A DNA stretch of 64,000 nt from Microbacterium sp. SA39 (GCF_000967865.1 NZ_JXRU01000027.1:1-64000), one strand, 5' to 3'; shown: positions 1-9,209, counted from the stretch's first letter. The notes: generated by a model not told the origin, from the letters alone. Program-made: numbers and translations.

Positions 1-52
1 CCCCACGAGACGTGGAGACGAGGATAATTTGGCATTTGACAAGTGCACGCTG

Positions 53-66
53 TTGAGTTCTCAAGG
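53..66 (-). promoter_or_regulatory. rRNA-operon leader boxA-like antitermination site
   Basis: Read on the minus strand this is TTGAGAACTCAA followed by CAGCGTGC, the boxA core found in actinobacterial 16S rRNA leaders. The 50 nt that follow towards base 1 also resemble the usual sequence just before 16S rRNA. I infer that a 16S gene begins just outside the left edge on the minus strand; it is not visible here. Confidence 0.7.
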
Positions 67-121
67 ATCGGATGCTCCCACGACCCAGCCATCACAGCCA
101 GGCCCGAAGGGCAACTTCTCT

Positions 122-149
122 ATCTTACTGATCTCGTTCCCGCTGTCAA
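122..149 (-). promoter_or_regulatory. Strong sigma-70 promoter of the leftward rRNA operon
   Basis: On the minus strand a perfect TTGACA (149-144) and TAAGAT (127-122) are separated by 16 nt. Transcription would start near 115 and run through the boxA at 66-53 towards the left edge. Near-consensus hexamers are typical of stable-RNA promoters. No protein-coding gene fits downstream within the window. Confidence 0.65.
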
Positions 150-634
150 ATCGCCTTCCGGCGACCTGCTCCAGGGTTCGAGGCAGTTCCTTCATCTGGA
201 ACACTCAATGAGTGGTTCTGGATTCGGGGGGGTGTCCGTTACTTGACGGGAGCCGGTCCGAGGACCTCCGCTCAACCGTTTGGGGCGAACAAGTAATAAG
301 TTACGCGGATCCCGGGGATCCGGCAAATCCGGGCTGACCGCCGGGCGTGTCGCCGGGTGTCGGCCGACGAGCAACTCCTGCAGCGCTGAAGCTCGGCGCG
401 ATCTCGGGCGTCGCCCGGCATCACCTGATCAGCGAGGACTGGTCGCTTCGACCCAGTTCGGAGATGAGTTGTCCGCCCCCACATCCGGCCTTGCGCTTCG
501 GTAAGGTGTGCACCATCCTTGCTCATAGCCAGTTGTGCCATTAGATGACATTCGAGTTTTACTTGATGGAATCATTTGAGCCGCTCGGCGGAAGTAGCCG
601 GGTCATGACGAGTGACTCGACAGGAGAGGAATCG
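150..634. other. Non-coding spacer between the rRNA promoter and the IclR gene
   Basis: No convincing gene is seen here. Short open frames on both strands have no recognisable family, no good ribosome-binding site and mutually overlapping frames. It presumably carries further rRNA promoter or upstream elements (minus) and the promoter of the IclR gene (plus), but I cannot place them. Confidence 0.5.
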
Positions 635-1354
635 GTGGCTGAATCGTCGACTCGGACCGTGGAGCGTGCGCTCTCGCTCCTCGCCGTTGTGTGCGACCGC
701 GGACGCACAACCCTTGCCGAGAGCTCCCGCCTCGTGGACCTCTCGCCCAGCACTGCCCTTCGACTCCTCCGCACCCTCGAGTCGACGGGTTTCGTCCGGA
801 AGGATGCCGACGGAAGTTACCGGCCCGGAAGCCGCGTGGTGCAGCTCGGCACGCAGGCACTCAACCACGAATCACTCGTCGGGTTCTGCCATACGGAAAT
901 GCTCGATCTCGTCGAACGCACCGGCGAGTCCGCCTACCTGAGCGTGGCGGGCCACGCAGACACAGCCCTCTACCTGGCGATCACAGAGGGCACGCACTCC
1001 GTACGGCACGCCAGCTGGGTCGGGCGCACGATTCCCCTCGACGGCTCGGCTGCGGGCGCCGCACTCACCGGCCTGACCCCGGCGATCGGCTATGTCACGG
1101 TGGAGCAGGGTGTCGAGTCCGACGTCACGGCGATCGCCGCCCCCATCCACTCGGGAGCCCGAGTCGTGGCGGCCCTCAGCCTCGTGATCCCGAGCTATCG
1201 GATGACCAAGGATCTCGCCACCTCCTACGGCGATCTCCTCGTCGAGGCCACGGAGCGCCTCTCCGGCGGTCTCGCCTCATACACCGGGCATACCGACGAC
1301 ACGTCGGCGCCCGTCCCCGACGACGCTTCGGATCTCCTGGAGGGACGCGCATGA
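635..1354 (+). CDS. IclR-family transcriptional regulator, probable hut regulator
   Basis: The product is 239 aa from the GTG at 635. This start was chosen because AGGAGAGG lies 5 nt upstream; in-frame ATGs at 545 and 605 lack such a site. An N-terminal winged helix ([12 protein letters not shown], then a helix around [15 protein letters not shown]) is followed by the IclR effector-binding domain ([16 protein letters not shown], then [19 protein letters not shown]). IclR proteins are homodimers that sense small metabolites. Position directly upstream of and co-directional with hutU, and the known IclR-type HutR of Corynebacterium, suggest control of histidine degradation by a pathway intermediate. 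The effector is inferred, not seen. Confidence 0.85.
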   Translation: MAESSTRTVERALSLLAVVCDRGRTTLAESSRLVDLSPSTALRLLRTLESTGFVRKDADGSYRPGSRVVQLGTQALNHESLVGFCHTEMLDLVERTGESAYLSVAGHADTALYLAITEGTHSVRHASWVGRTIPLDGSAAGAALTGLTPAIGYVTVEQGVESDVTAIAAPIHSGARVVAALSLVIPSYRMTKDLATSYGDLLVEATERLSGGLASYTGHTDDTSAPVPDDASDLLEGRA

Positions 1355-1491
1355 TTCGCTCCACGAACGTCGAGAGCGCCTACCCGGACGGGTCGCTCGC
1401 CGTCGATCAACGCCGTCTCGCCAGCCCACGGCTGACGGCCCTCTCCGCAGTCATTCACCCGCGTTCGCACGACACAACGAAGGAACAGCGC

Positions 1492-3153
1492 ATGCCGACC
1501 CCCGCCCGGACCATCCGCGCCGCCCGCGGCACCACCCTCACAGCCAGGAGTTGGCAGACCGAGGGACCGCTCCGGATGCTCATGAACAACCTCGATCCCG
1601 AGGTGGCCGAACACCCCGAAGACCTCGTCGTCTACGGCGGCACCGGCAAAGCGGCACGCAACTGGGAGGCCTACGACGCGATCGTCCGCACGCTGGAGGG
1701 GCTGGAGGCCGACGAGACCCTGCTCGTGCAGTCCGGCAAGCCCGTCGGCGTTTTCCGCACGCACGAGTGGGCGCCTCGCGTGCTCATCGCGAACTCGAAC
1801 CTCGTCGGCGACTGGGCGACCTGGCCTGAGTTCCGAAAGCTCGAAGCCGAGGGACTCACCATGTACGGGCAGATGACTGCCGGATCATGGATCTACATCG
1901 GCACCCAGGGCATCCTCCAGGGCACCTACGAGACCTTCGCCGCGATCGCCGACAAGCGTTTCGGCGGGACACTCGCCGGGACGCTGACCCTGACAGGTGG
2001 CGCCGGTGGCATGGGCGGAGCGCAACCGCTCGCCGTGACGCTCAACGAGGGCGTCGTCCTCATCGTCGACGTCGACCCCACCCGCCTGGAACGCCGCGTC
2101 GAGCACCACTACCTCGACGAGATGACCGACGACCTCGAGGACGCGGTCAAGCGGGTGCTCACCGCCAAGGCCGAGCGGCGCGCCTTGTCAGTCGGCCTTG
2201 TCGGCAATGCCGCGACTGTCTTCCCGGAGCTGCTGCGTCGGGGCGTCGCCATCGACATCGTCACCGACCAGACGAGCGCGCACGACCCGCTGGCCTACCT
2301 GCCGGAAGACACCGCGCTCGCCGACTGGCAGACGGAGGCGACCGCCGACCCGGTCGACTTCACGCGCCGCTCACGTCTCTCCATGGCGAAGCAGGTGCAG
2401 GCGATGGTCGACTTCCAGGATGCCGGCGCAGAGGTGTTCGACTACGGCAACTCCATCCGCGCCGAAGCGAAGCTCGGTGGCTGCGAGCGAGCGTTCGACT
2501 TCCCCGGCTTCGTCCCGGCGTACATCCGGCCACTCTTCGCCGAAGGCAAGGGTCCGTTCCGCTGGGCGGCGCTCTCCGGCGACCCGGCGGACATCGCTGC
2601 CACCGACCGCGCGATTCTCGAGCTCTTCCCCGAGGACGAGAAGCTGCGCCGCTGGATCACCTCGGCCGGCGAGAAGATCGCATTCGAGGGTCTGCCCGCA
2701 CGCATCTGCTGGCTGGGCTATCAGGAGCGGCACCTGGCCGGTCTGAAGTTCAACGAGATGGTCGCCTCAGGCGAGCTGAGCGCACCCGTCGTCATCGGCC
2801 GCGACCACCTCGATTCCGGCTCCGTGGCCTCGCCCTACCGCGAGACCGAGGCCATGGCCGACGGTTCTGATGCGATCGCCGACTGGCCGCTCCTCAACGC
2901 CCTCCTCAACACCGCGTCAGGCGCGACGTGGGTCTCGATCCACCATGGCGGTGGGGTCGGGATCGGCCGCTCCATCCACGCCGGGCAGGTGATCGTGGCC
3001 GACGGCACCGATCTCGCAGCCGAGAAGATCTCCCGCGTCCTCGTGAACGACCCGGGCACCGGCGTGATGCGCCACGTCGACGCCGGTTACGAACGTGCGG
3101 CTGAGGTTGCCCGCGAGCGCGGCCTGCGCGTACCGATGTGGGAGGGCCAGTGA
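1492..3153 (+). CDS. hutU: Urocanate hydratase HutU
   Basis: The 553 aa cytosolic enzyme adds water to urocanate to give 4-imidazolone-5-propanoate, the second step of histidine degradation, using tightly bound NAD+. Length matches the family. Seen motifs include the N-terminal [14 protein letters not shown], the NAD-binding [14 protein letters not shown] near residue 170, and the C-terminal [18 protein letters not shown]. The ATG at 1492 follows AAGGAA at a suitable distance; the open frame continues upstream through 1351 but that part is proline/arginine-rich and unlike HutU. The next gene starts inside its stop (GTGA at 3150). No histidine ammonia-lyase gene, which would supply urocanate, lies in the window. 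Confidence 0.96.
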   Translation: MPTPARTIRAARGTTLTARSWQTEGPLRMLMNNLDPEVAEHPEDLVVYGGTGKAARNWEAYDAIVRTLEGLEADETLLVQSGKPVGVFRTHEWAPRVLIANSNLVGDWATWPEFRKLEAEGLTMYGQMTAGSWIYIGTQGILQGTYETFAAIADKRFGGTLAGTLTLTGGAGGMGGAQPLAVTLNEGVVLIVDVDPTRLERRVEHHYLDEMTDDLEDAVKRVLTAKAERRALSVGLVGNAATVFPELLRRGVAIDIVTDQTSAHDPLAYLPEDTALADWQTEATADPVDFTRRSRLSMAKQVQAMVDFQDAGAEVFDYGNSIRAEAKLGGCERAFDFPGFVPAYIRPLFAEGKGPFRWAALSGDPADIAATDRAILELFPEDEKLRRWITSAGEKIAFEGLPARICWLGYQERHLAGLKFNEMVASGELSAPVVIGRDHLDSGSVASPYRETEAMADGSDAIADWPLLNALLNTASGATWVSIHHGGGVGIGRSIHAGQVIVADGTDLAAEKISRVLVNDPGTGVMRHVDAGYERAAEVARERGLRVPMWEGQ

Positions 3154-4367
3154 CCGGCGGCCTGCTCGCCCACGGCCGACTTGCCGGGCTCGACGAGATC
3201 TCGGGAGTCGGCGTCGACGCAGCGCGCGGCGGATTCTCACGGCACGTCTGGACGACGGCGGAGTTCGAGCTGCGAGAGTGGTTCACCGCCCGCGCTGCCC
3301 GCCTCGGACTCGATGTCGAGACGGATCGAAACGGCAACCTCTGGGCATGGTGGGGCGCGCCGGGCCCCGACGCAGTCGTCACCGGCAGCCATCTCGACTC
3401 CGTGCCCGGTGGTGGGGCCTTCGATGGGCCTCTCGGGGTGGTGGCCGCGCTCGACGCCGTCGCCCGCCTGCAGGCCAGTGGATTCCGTCCCCGTCGCCCC
3501 CTTGCCGTCGTGGTGTTCGCCGAGGAGGAGGGCTCCCGATTCGGCGTGGCCTGCCTAGGGTCACGGCTTCTGTCGGGTGCCATCTCCGGGGACGCCGCCC
3601 GCGCGCTGACCGACGCAGACGGCGTCACTGTGGCCGAGGCCGCATCCGCCGCCGGCCTCGCTCCCGAGCACCTGGGCCGCGACGACGAGGCACTCGCTCG
3701 TATCGGACTTTTCATCGAGCTGCACGTCGAGCAAGGACGCGGACTCATCGACCTCGGCTCGCCTGTTGCGATCGCTTCGTCGATCCTCGCCCACGGCCGG
3801 TGGCGCCTCCGGGTGAACGGCCAGGGCAACCACGCCGGGGCGACCGGCATGCGCGAGCGTCGCGACCCGGTGGTCGCCGCCGCACGCGCCGTACTCGCGG
3901 TCGAACAGGCCGCACTGGCCACGGAAGACGCACGCGCCACCGTCGGGCGCATGCGCATCGTCCCCGGTGGCACCAACGTCATCGCATCCGCCGTCGACGC
4001 ATGGGTGGATGCCCGGGCGTCGAGCGACGCGCAGACGAGAGCGCTTGTCGCCGACATGGAGGCGCGGGTGCAGGAGGTGGTCGCTGGTTCCGGTTGCACG
4101 GTCGAGCTGATCGAGGAGTCGTGGTCCGGCCTCGTCGAGTTCGACAGTGCCCTCGCCGCGCAACTCGTCGGCACGCTTGGAGGAGTACCGCTGCTGCCGA
4201 CCGGCGCCGGTCACGATGCCGGGGTGCTGTCCGGCCGTGTTCCGACGGCGATGGTCTTCGTGCGGAACCCGACGGGGGTGTCTCACTCCCCCGAGGAGTT
4301 CGCCGAGGCGGAGGACTGCATCGCGGGTGTCGAAGCACTCGAGTCGCTGCTCCGGAGCGTGCTGTGA
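3150..4367 (+). CDS. M20-family amidohydrolase of the allantoate/N-carbamoyl amino acid type, in the hut cluster
   Basis: The product is 405 aa from a GTG overlapping the hutU stop; GGGAGGG precedes it. Two-metal M20 motifs are clear: [20 protein letters not shown] (metal His and bridging Asp), [10 protein letters not shown] (catalytic and metal Glu), ELHVEQG (metal His), and SHSPEEF near the end (metal His). Annotation pipelines usually name such proteins allantoate amidohydrolase. No ureide genes are present; the neighbours are hutU and hutF. I infer that it removes the formyl group from N-formyl-L-glutamate made by HutF, taking the place of HutG. It could still be a true carbamoyl-amino-acid hydrolase. 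Confidence 0.85.
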   Translation: MTGGLLAHGRLAGLDEISGVGVDAARGGFSRHVWTTAEFELREWFTARAARLGLDVETDRNGNLWAWWGAPGPDAVVTGSHLDSVPGGGAFDGPLGVVAALDAVARLQASGFRPRRPLAVVVFAEEEGSRFGVACLGSRLLSGAISGDAARALTDADGVTVAEAASAAGLAPEHLGRDDEALARIGLFIELHVEQGRGLIDLGSPVAIASSILAHGRWRLRVNGQGNHAGATGMRERRDPVVAAARAVLAVEQAALATEDARATVGRMRIVPGGTNVIASAVDAWVDARASSDAQTRALVADMEARVQEVVAGSGCTVELIEESWSGLVEFDSALAAQLVGTLGGVPLLPTGAGHDAGVLSGRVPTAMVFVRNPTGVSHSPEEFAEAEDCIAGVEALESLLRSVL

Positions 4368-5770
4368 CGGGCGAGCTCGGCGGCAGCAGCCCGGCCGCGC
4401 CGGAGGCCCGCCGCCCCCTCTGGGCCTCGACCGCGATCATCAACGGTCGTGCGATCGCTCGTGTTCGGTTCACGTCTGACGACGGCGGTCGCATCGCGTC
4501 CGTGGAACACGACGTCGACGCGCGAGCGGACGACCGGGTCCTCGGCACCGTCGTCCCCGGCATGGCGAACGCGCATTCACACGCCTTCCACCGGCTCCTT
4601 CGCGGTCGCACGCATGCCGACGGAGGAGACTTCTGGCAGTGGCGCGAAGCCATGTACGCGGCGGCGGCCAGTCTGGACCCCGTGCTCTACCGCCGTGTGG
4701 CCCGCGCTGTCTTCGGCGAGATGCTCGTCTCCGGATGGACGGCCGTGGGCGAGTTCCACTATGTGCACCACCAAGCCGACGGCATCCCCTATCCGACCAG
4801 GCATGCCATGGAGCTCGCGGTGTCGGATGCAGCGGTGGACGTGGGCATCCGGCTCACGCTGCTCGACACGGCATACCTCGCGAGTGGAATCGGACCTGCC
4901 GGTGGGCCTGCGACACCGCTGCTGCCCGAGCAGGTTGCCTTCGGCGACGGCAACGCCGAGGGCTGGTTGGCGCGCTGGCATGCACTCCGCGACACTCTGG
5001 CCGCCACCCACGGTTCGACCGGGCTCGTCACGCTCGGCGCGGCGCTGCACTCCGTGCGAGCGGTGCCGATCGACGCCATGCGTACAATCCTCGCTTCCCT
5101 GCCCGCCGATGTCCCGTTGCACCTGCACCTGTCCGAACAACCTCAGGAGAACGTCGACACCCTCGCCGCCACCGGCAACACGCCGACGGCACTGATCGCC
5201 GCGCTCGGTGCCCTCGAAGAGCGCCTCAGCCTCGTCCACGCCACCCACCTCACCGACGCCGACATCGAGGCGATCGGGCGCGCCAGGGCGACGATCGTGA
5301 TGTGTCCCACGACCGAAGCCGACCTCGGCGACGGCATCGGTCCGGCCCGCCGCCTGGCCGACGCAGGCGCGCGCATCGCCGTCGGCTCCGACCAGAACGC
5401 CGTCATCGACCCCTTCCTCGAACTGCGCGGCCTCGAAGCCGGTGAGCGCTTGGCCTCGGGACGGCGGGGTCGTTTCACACCGACCGAACTCCTCACCGCC
5501 GGTACCGCAGCCGGGTACGAATCGCTCGGCCTCGGGCGGCACACGCTCGCGGTCGGCGACCCGCTCGACCTGGTGGAGGTCAACACCACGAGTCTTCGCA
5601 CGACGGGGAGCGACCCGGCCCAGCTCGCGTTGACTGCGACGTCATCGGATGTCGAACGCGTCGTCGTCGGTGGCCGCGTCGTCGCCGAACGTGGGCGTCT
5701 CACGGGGCGGAGCGCCCGACCGGAGACCCTGCTCGCGGAAGCCATCGTTGCACTCGGGTCATCGACGTGA
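4364..5770 (+). CDS. hutF: Formimidoylglutamate deiminase HutF
   Basis: The product is 468 aa from a GTG overlapping the previous stop. It belongs to the amidohydrolase superfamily: metal-binding NAHSHAFHR (His71 and His73), a barrel His in LHLHLSEQ, another in LVHATHLT, and the catalytic Asp in AVGSDQNAVIDP. HutF deiminates N-formimidoyl-L-glutamate to N-formyl-L-glutamate and ammonia, which identifies the five-step hut route rather than direct HutG formimidase. Start overlaps on both sides (GTGA at 4364 and again at 5767) indicate one translationally coupled operon. The length fits the family (about 450 aa). Confidence 0.93.
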   Translation: MTGELGGSSPAAPEARRPLWASTAIINGRAIARVRFTSDDGGRIASVEHDVDARADDRVLGTVVPGMANAHSHAFHRLLRGRTHADGGDFWQWREAMYAAAASLDPVLYRRVARAVFGEMLVSGWTAVGEFHYVHHQADGIPYPTRHAMELAVSDAAVDVGIRLTLLDTAYLASGIGPAGGPATPLLPEQVAFGDGNAEGWLARWHALRDTLAATHGSTGLVTLGAALHSVRAVPIDAMRTILASLPADVPLHLHLSEQPQENVDTLAATGNTPTALIAALGALEERLSLVHATHLTDADIEAIGRARATIVMCPTTEADLGDGIGPARRLADAGARIAVGSDQNAVIDPFLELRGLEAGERLASGRRGRFTPTELLTAGTAAGYESLGLGRHTLAVGDPLDLVEVNTTSLRTTGSDPAQLALTATSSDVERVVVGGRVVAERGRLTGRSARPETLLAEAIVALGSST

Positions 5771-5922
5771 CGCCCGGCGCCGGACCCCACGACACGCACG
5801 GGAACCGCCTCAGCGATGCCGCCATCGTCATCGCAAACGGACGAATCCCCTGGCTGGGCGCCGCCGCGGACGCGGTCCGGGCGGCAACACGCGGAGCAGC
5901 CGTAGCGGTGGCAATCTCATGA
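5767..5922 (+). pseudogene. hutI: Remnant of hutI (imidazolonepropionase N-terminus)
   Basis: A GTG overlapping the hutF stop opens a 51-codon frame whose residues 17-38 (DAAIVIANGRIPWLGAAADA) match the start of imidazolonepropionases, which normally exceed 380 aa. After about residue 40 the similarity stops and a TGA at 5920 overlaps the hutD ATG. The metal-binding and catalytic parts are absent, so the remnant cannot open the imidazolone ring. Start and stop couplings remain intact, as if most of hutI was deleted cleanly between hutF and hutD. The HutI identification rests on recall of the family N-terminus. Confidence 0.6.
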
Positions 5923-6545
5923 GCGAGGAATCGGGCAGCGCCGGAGGAGGCGCCGGCTTCACGGTCCTCCCGGCTGCCGGACGCCGACGCTATCGGTGGC
6001 GGAATGGCCTCGGCGTCGCCGAGGAGATCGCCGTCGAATCGTCGGAAACCCGGGCCGACAGTCTCCCGGCGTGGACTCTCAGCATCGCCACGGTCGAGGC
6101 CGACGTCACCTTCTCGGAGTTTCCTGGCGTCGACCGTTGGCTGATGGCTCTGTCCGCCGATGGCATCGGTCTCATGATCGACGGCACCACTCAGCTGCTC
6201 GAGCACTGGCAGGTCGCCGCGTTCGCCGGCGAGGCATCAGCGGCGTCGACAGGGGTGGATCGACCCACGCTGGACCTGAACCTCATGGTCGAGCGCGGGC
6301 TCCACCACGGGTCGCTGAGCGCACACCGTGTCGAGGGAGCGGAAACCATCGACCTCGCAAACGAGCACACGACGATTCTCGTGTTGCTGGACGGACGGCT
6401 ATCCGTCCAGGATGTCGCCCTCAGTAAGTACGACGCACTTCTCCTCCACACCGGCGGAACACGCGTCACCGGTCATGGCATCATCGCTCTCGCCTCGATC
6501 TCGCCTGTTCGTCAGGATTCGGCCTACATGCCACGAGCACTGTGA
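5919..6545 (+). CDS. hutD: HutD-family protein
   Basis: The product is 208 aa from an ATG overlapping the truncated hutI stop. Features typical of the HutD cupin-like family are seen: FTVLPAAGRRRYRWRNGLGV at the N-terminus (family pattern: trimmed W.NGGG.T.EI), ISIATVEADVTFSEFPGVDR-like region (here LSIATVEADVTFSEFPGVDR), and FNLMV replaced by LDLNLMVERG. HutD has no demonstrated enzyme activity; in Pseudomonas it is proposed to limit hut expression by binding an intermediate. It is the last gene of the cluster. Confidence 0.85.
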   Translation: MSEESGSAGGGAGFTVLPAAGRRRYRWRNGLGVAEEIAVESSETRADSLPAWTLSIATVEADVTFSEFPGVDRWLMALSADGIGLMIDGTTQLLEHWQVAAFAGEASAASTGVDRPTLDLNLMVERGLHHGSLSAHRVEGAETIDLANEHTTILVLLDGRLSVQDVALSKYDALLLHTGGTRVTGHGIIALASISPVRQDSAYMPRAL

Positions 6546-6626
6546 AGTCTCGGCGCCGACCTTTGCCGTGCGCGAATCGCGACGGTGCTACGGATAACCT
6601 GCGATGGTCACGTGCCCGACTCCTGT

Positions 6627-7025
6627 TCAAAGGGTGACGATGACCCCGTAGCCGAGGTCGACAGTGATCGGATCCCCGGGAGAGACGGGCGCGGGCACTC
6701 TGTAAATGGCCGGACCGACGTCCGCGGTGCAGAACCACCCGCCTGCGCTCTCCAAGGTGACTTCGAAGGCTCGCTCACCGGTTTCATGGAGGCCTCGCGG
6801 CTCATTCGGACACGACGAGCTCCCGAATGTGAGGAACAGCCACGATTCGCCGTCGTCAGACCACACGACTGTCGGCTCCATCTCCGGGCTGGCGACGCCG
6901 TCGAGCTCCGGAGGCGCTTCGTCCAGACGTTCCGCACCGATACCGGAGCAACCCGCAAGCCCAAATACGAGCGCCGGCACGAGGATCGGTGCTGCACGCT
7001 TCATCCGCTGGATCTTCCTGCTCAT
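6627..7025 (-). CDS. Small secreted lipoprotein of unknown function
   Basis: The product is 132 aa. A basic N-terminus and hydrophobic stretch end in a lipobox LAGC with the lipidated cysteine at residue 26, so it should be membrane-anchored outside the cell. A second in-frame ATG (residue 8, MKRAAP) is also possible. The mature part is a single small domain with a CPNE and a WFCTAD segment, so one disulfide is possible. The start overlaps the stop of the upstream sigma/anti-sigma-like ORF (ATGA at 7022-7025), which suggests it is the third gene of a signalling operon. I do not recognise a family. Confidence 0.7.
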   Translation of the reverse strand: MSRKIQRMKRAAPILVPALVFGLAGCSGIGAERLDEAPPELDGVASPEMEPTVVWSDDGESWLFLTFGSSSCPNEPRGLHETGERAFEVTLESAGGWFCTADVGPAIYRVPAPVSPGDPITVDLGYGVIVTL

Positions 7026-7345
7026 GGCATCACGTTCGCAGTCAGGTCAGCCCGGAGCTTCGCGCGTGCACGTGAGTACCTACTGCGCACGGTCGCCGGC
7101 TTCTTGCCGAGGATCTTCGCTGCCTCTGCCAACGAGAACCCGTCCCACGCGGTTGCGAGAACCCCGACGCTCAGAAGTGCGCCCACAGTGGCGGCGATGC
7201 GGGCGCCCCGCCGACGACGCGGGGGGCGTGCGTGCTGCTCAGCAGCGTTCGTGGCGACACGTTCGAGCATCGCGTCCAAAAGTTCCGGCGACTCAGCCCA
7301 CTTGTCACGTGGAGTGAGCAGCCGGTTGAGCTGTGTGTCGTCCAT
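7022..7345 (-). pseudogene. Apparent chimera of an anti-sigma-like membrane protein and an ECF sigma factor region 4
   Basis: The 107 aa frame joins two unrelated parts. Residues 1-66 look like a small regulator with a basic stretch (RPPRRRRGAR) and one membrane helix (48-66). Residues 67-102 (WDGFSLAEAAKILGKKPATV, then RSRYSRARAKLRADL) are a textbook sigma region 4.2 helix-turn-helix, the C-terminal end of an ECF sigma factor. A membrane helix directly abutting a DNA-binding helix makes no structural sense, so I infer an in-frame deletion near base 7147 that removed the end of one gene and the front of the other. The frame is still open and coupled to the lipoprotein gene. It could yet be a deliberate fusion. 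Confidence 0.6.
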
Positions 7346-7469
7346 GGGTTTCCTCCGATGATCCGTTCACTACTGCTCATGTCCGATCATCCCCGAAGTG
7401 TTGCATCGATGGTGAGAATCGTGTGGAGGACCAGAAAGCCCCCCGGTTCAGACACGCAAGAGTGCAGAA

Positions 7470-7509
7470 ACGGCCGATCAGTCATGATCTCTCATGTCTG
7501 ATCGGCCGT
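7470..7509 (-). terminator. Inverted repeat after tRNA-Ala
   Basis: ACGGCCGATCAG (7470-7481) and its exact complement (7498-7509) flank a 16 nt loop. It lies just beyond the 3' end of the tRNA-Ala gene on the minus strand. The U-run is weak, so termination is likely but not certain. Confidence 0.5.
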
Positions 7510-7517
7510 CTTCTCGG

Positions 7518-7590
7518 TGGACCTAAGGGGATTCGAACCCCTGACCTCCTCGATGCGAACGAGGCGCGCTACCAACTGCGCCATAGGCCC
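7518..7590 (-). tRNA. tRNA-Ala (anticodon CGC)
   Basis: The minus strand folds into a complete 73 nt cloverleaf: acceptor GGGCCTA/TAGGTCC with discriminator A, D-arm GCGCAGTTGGTAGCGC, anticodon stem CCTCG/CGAGG with loop TTCGCAT (anticodon CGC, reading GCG alanine codons), and T-arm AGGGGTTCGAATCCCCT. CCA is not encoded. Confidence 0.95.
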
Positions 7591-7643
7591 GTGAACGGCT
7601 TCTACGCTATCACGCCGCGGGAGCCGCTCGCATCGCGCACGGG

Positions 7644-8489
7644 TCAGCCCGCCGCCCGTCGGGAGAGCAGTTCTCGGACGTGCGCCTCGATCTCGGCATC
7701 GTCGACGAAACCCATCTTCGCGTAGGGCGAGGAAGCCGCCGGCATGGCGACCGGCGCCGGGGGCGCGATCTGCTCCGCCCGCTCCCGCAGAGCGGCGACG
7801 CGGGCCGCCGTGCGACGCTCCTCCTGAGCCTCGATCTCGGCCCGGGCAGCCTGAGCGCGCGAACCGGCGACGGTCATGAGGGGCTCGGGCAGCGGGCGGG
7901 GCGTCCACGTGGCGCGTCCCTGATCGTGCAACTCGGGTGCGACACGCTCACGGGCCGGCTCGGCGGAGACCTGCGGGCGACGTGCCGCCCGCTGCGCCAC
8001 CGATGCCATCCGCTGCAGGACCACCGCGGCGATCGCCACGACCGATCCCCCGACCCACGCCAGCGTCTGGATTCCAGTGGCCAGAATCTGCCACACTCCG
8101 AGACCTGCCACGCCCAACCCGATCAGTACGGCACTCGTGGCGAAGATCCGCACCCGACGTCGTGCCCGCGCCTGCCGGATCACCGGGTCGGCGCGTGTCG
8201 CCGCCAGCTCCTGTCGCAGAGCCTCGAGCTCGGCCGACTCACGTTCCGACTGCACCCGCTTGGCGAGCTTCTGCTGCGCGAGGACCGTTCGCGCATTCAG
8301 CTCGATGTGCACTTCGCCGGGCGTCTCGCTCGTCTCCGCGAGTACGCGCAGCGCCTGATTCAGTCTGACGGCATTCCGCTCCGCGGCGTTGTACTGGTAA
8401 CGGCCGCGCCAGGAAGGCAGCAGATAGAGCATCCACAGGAGCACAGCGACGAGCACGATCACTCCCCCGCTCAGCACCGGCCCATCCAT
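7644..8489 (-). CDS. Membrane protein of unknown function
   Basis: The 281 aa protein starts with a membrane helix (about residues 7-24), followed by a cytosolic charged region rich in Glu, Arg and Ala, then two further hydrophobic helices (about 110-130 and 137-157) and a long polar tail with probable coiled-coil (AQAARAEIEAQEERRTAARV). The C-terminus (MGFVDDAEIEAHVRELLSRR) is compact and charged. I recognise the pattern as a conserved Microbacteriaceae hypothetical protein next to tRNA-Ala and the RimJ-like gene, but know of no function. Confidence 0.75.
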   Translation of the reverse strand: MDGPVLSGGVIVLVAVLLWMLYLLPSWRGRYQYNAAERNAVRLNQALRVLAETSETPGEVHIELNARTVLAQQKLAKRVQSERESAELEALRQELAATRADPVIRQARARRRVRIFATSAVLIGLGVAGLGVWQILATGIQTLAWVGGSVVAIAAVVLQRMASVAQRAARRPQVSAEPARERVAPELHDQGRATWTPRPLPEPLMTVAGSRAQAARAEIEAQEERRTAARVAALRERAEQIAPPAPVAMPAASSPYAKMGFVDDAEIEAHVRELLSRRAAG

Positions 8490-8579
8490 AGGGACAACGG
8501 TAAGCGCTGAGGGGCGCCGCGCCGTGCAGGCGGAGCGTGTCGCGACGACTCCGTTTCCGAACGTCCCCTGAACCGACCC

Positions 8580-9209
8580 TCAGAGTGCGATGCGATCCGA
8601 CGGCGGCACCGTAGCGGCATCCGGTGGCACCTGCCCGTTGAGCCAGCGCGCGAGCACACCCTGCGGAACATCCTCCCGCGTCAGCGAGAACGCGTAGTGA
8701 TCGCGCCAGTCGCCGTCGATGTGGATGTATCGCCTTCGCAGCCCCTCGTACCGGAATCCGAGCTTCTGCACGATCCGAAGGCTCGCCGCGTTCTCCGGCC
8801 GGATGCAGATCTCCATCCGGTGCAAGCCGTACTCGGTGAAGCACGCGTCGGTGGCGAGAGCGACGGCCGTCGGGGTGATTCCCCGTCCGGCGAATCGTTC
8901 GCTCACCCAGTATCCGATGGTCGCCGAACACAACGAACCGCGGGCGACACCCCACACATTGAGCTGACCCGCGATCTCACCGTCGTATTCCATGACGAAG
9001 GGATAACCCGCGCCGTCCCGATACTGCTGCAGCAGCCGGCGGATGCTGAGACGCATGTCGAACGACACCGATCCATAAGGAACGGTCGCCTCCCACGGCT
9101 GCAGCCACGAGCGATTGGCGAGCAGCTCGTGCTGCAGCGGACGGGCATCCTTCGTGCGTACGAGCCGCAGCTCGATCTGTCCGTGCCGCATTCCCGTCGC
9201 CAGATCCAT
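8580..9209 (-). CDS. GNAT-family N-acetyltransferase, RimJ/RimL type
   Basis: The product is 209 aa with one GNAT domain. The acetyl-CoA loop is GYWVSERFAGRGITPTAVAL, and HRMEICIRPENAASLRIVQK and LGFRYEGLRRRYIHIDGDWRDHY are typical of the RimJ/RimL subgroup, which acetylates protein N-termini such as ribosomal proteins S5, S18 or L12. The substrate cannot be told from sequence. A second start (residue 7, MRHGQ) is possible. It lies downstream of galU on the same strand with a 27 nt gap. Confidence 0.85.
   Translation of the reverse strand: MDLATGMRHGQIELRLVRTKDARPLQHELLANRSWLQPWEATVPYGSVSFDMRLSIRRLLQQYRDGAGYPFVMEYDGEIAGQLNVWGVARGSLCSATIGYWVSERFAGRGITPTAVALATDACFTEYGLHRMEICIRPENAASLRIVQKLGFRYEGLRRRYIHIDGDWRDHYAFSLTREDVPQGVLARWLNGQVPPDAATVPPSDRIAL

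Noticed and set aside
691-1491. Upstream extension of the hutU frame
   Set aside because: It overlaps the IclR gene in another frame and has no HutU similarity; ATG 1492 has a ribosome-binding site.
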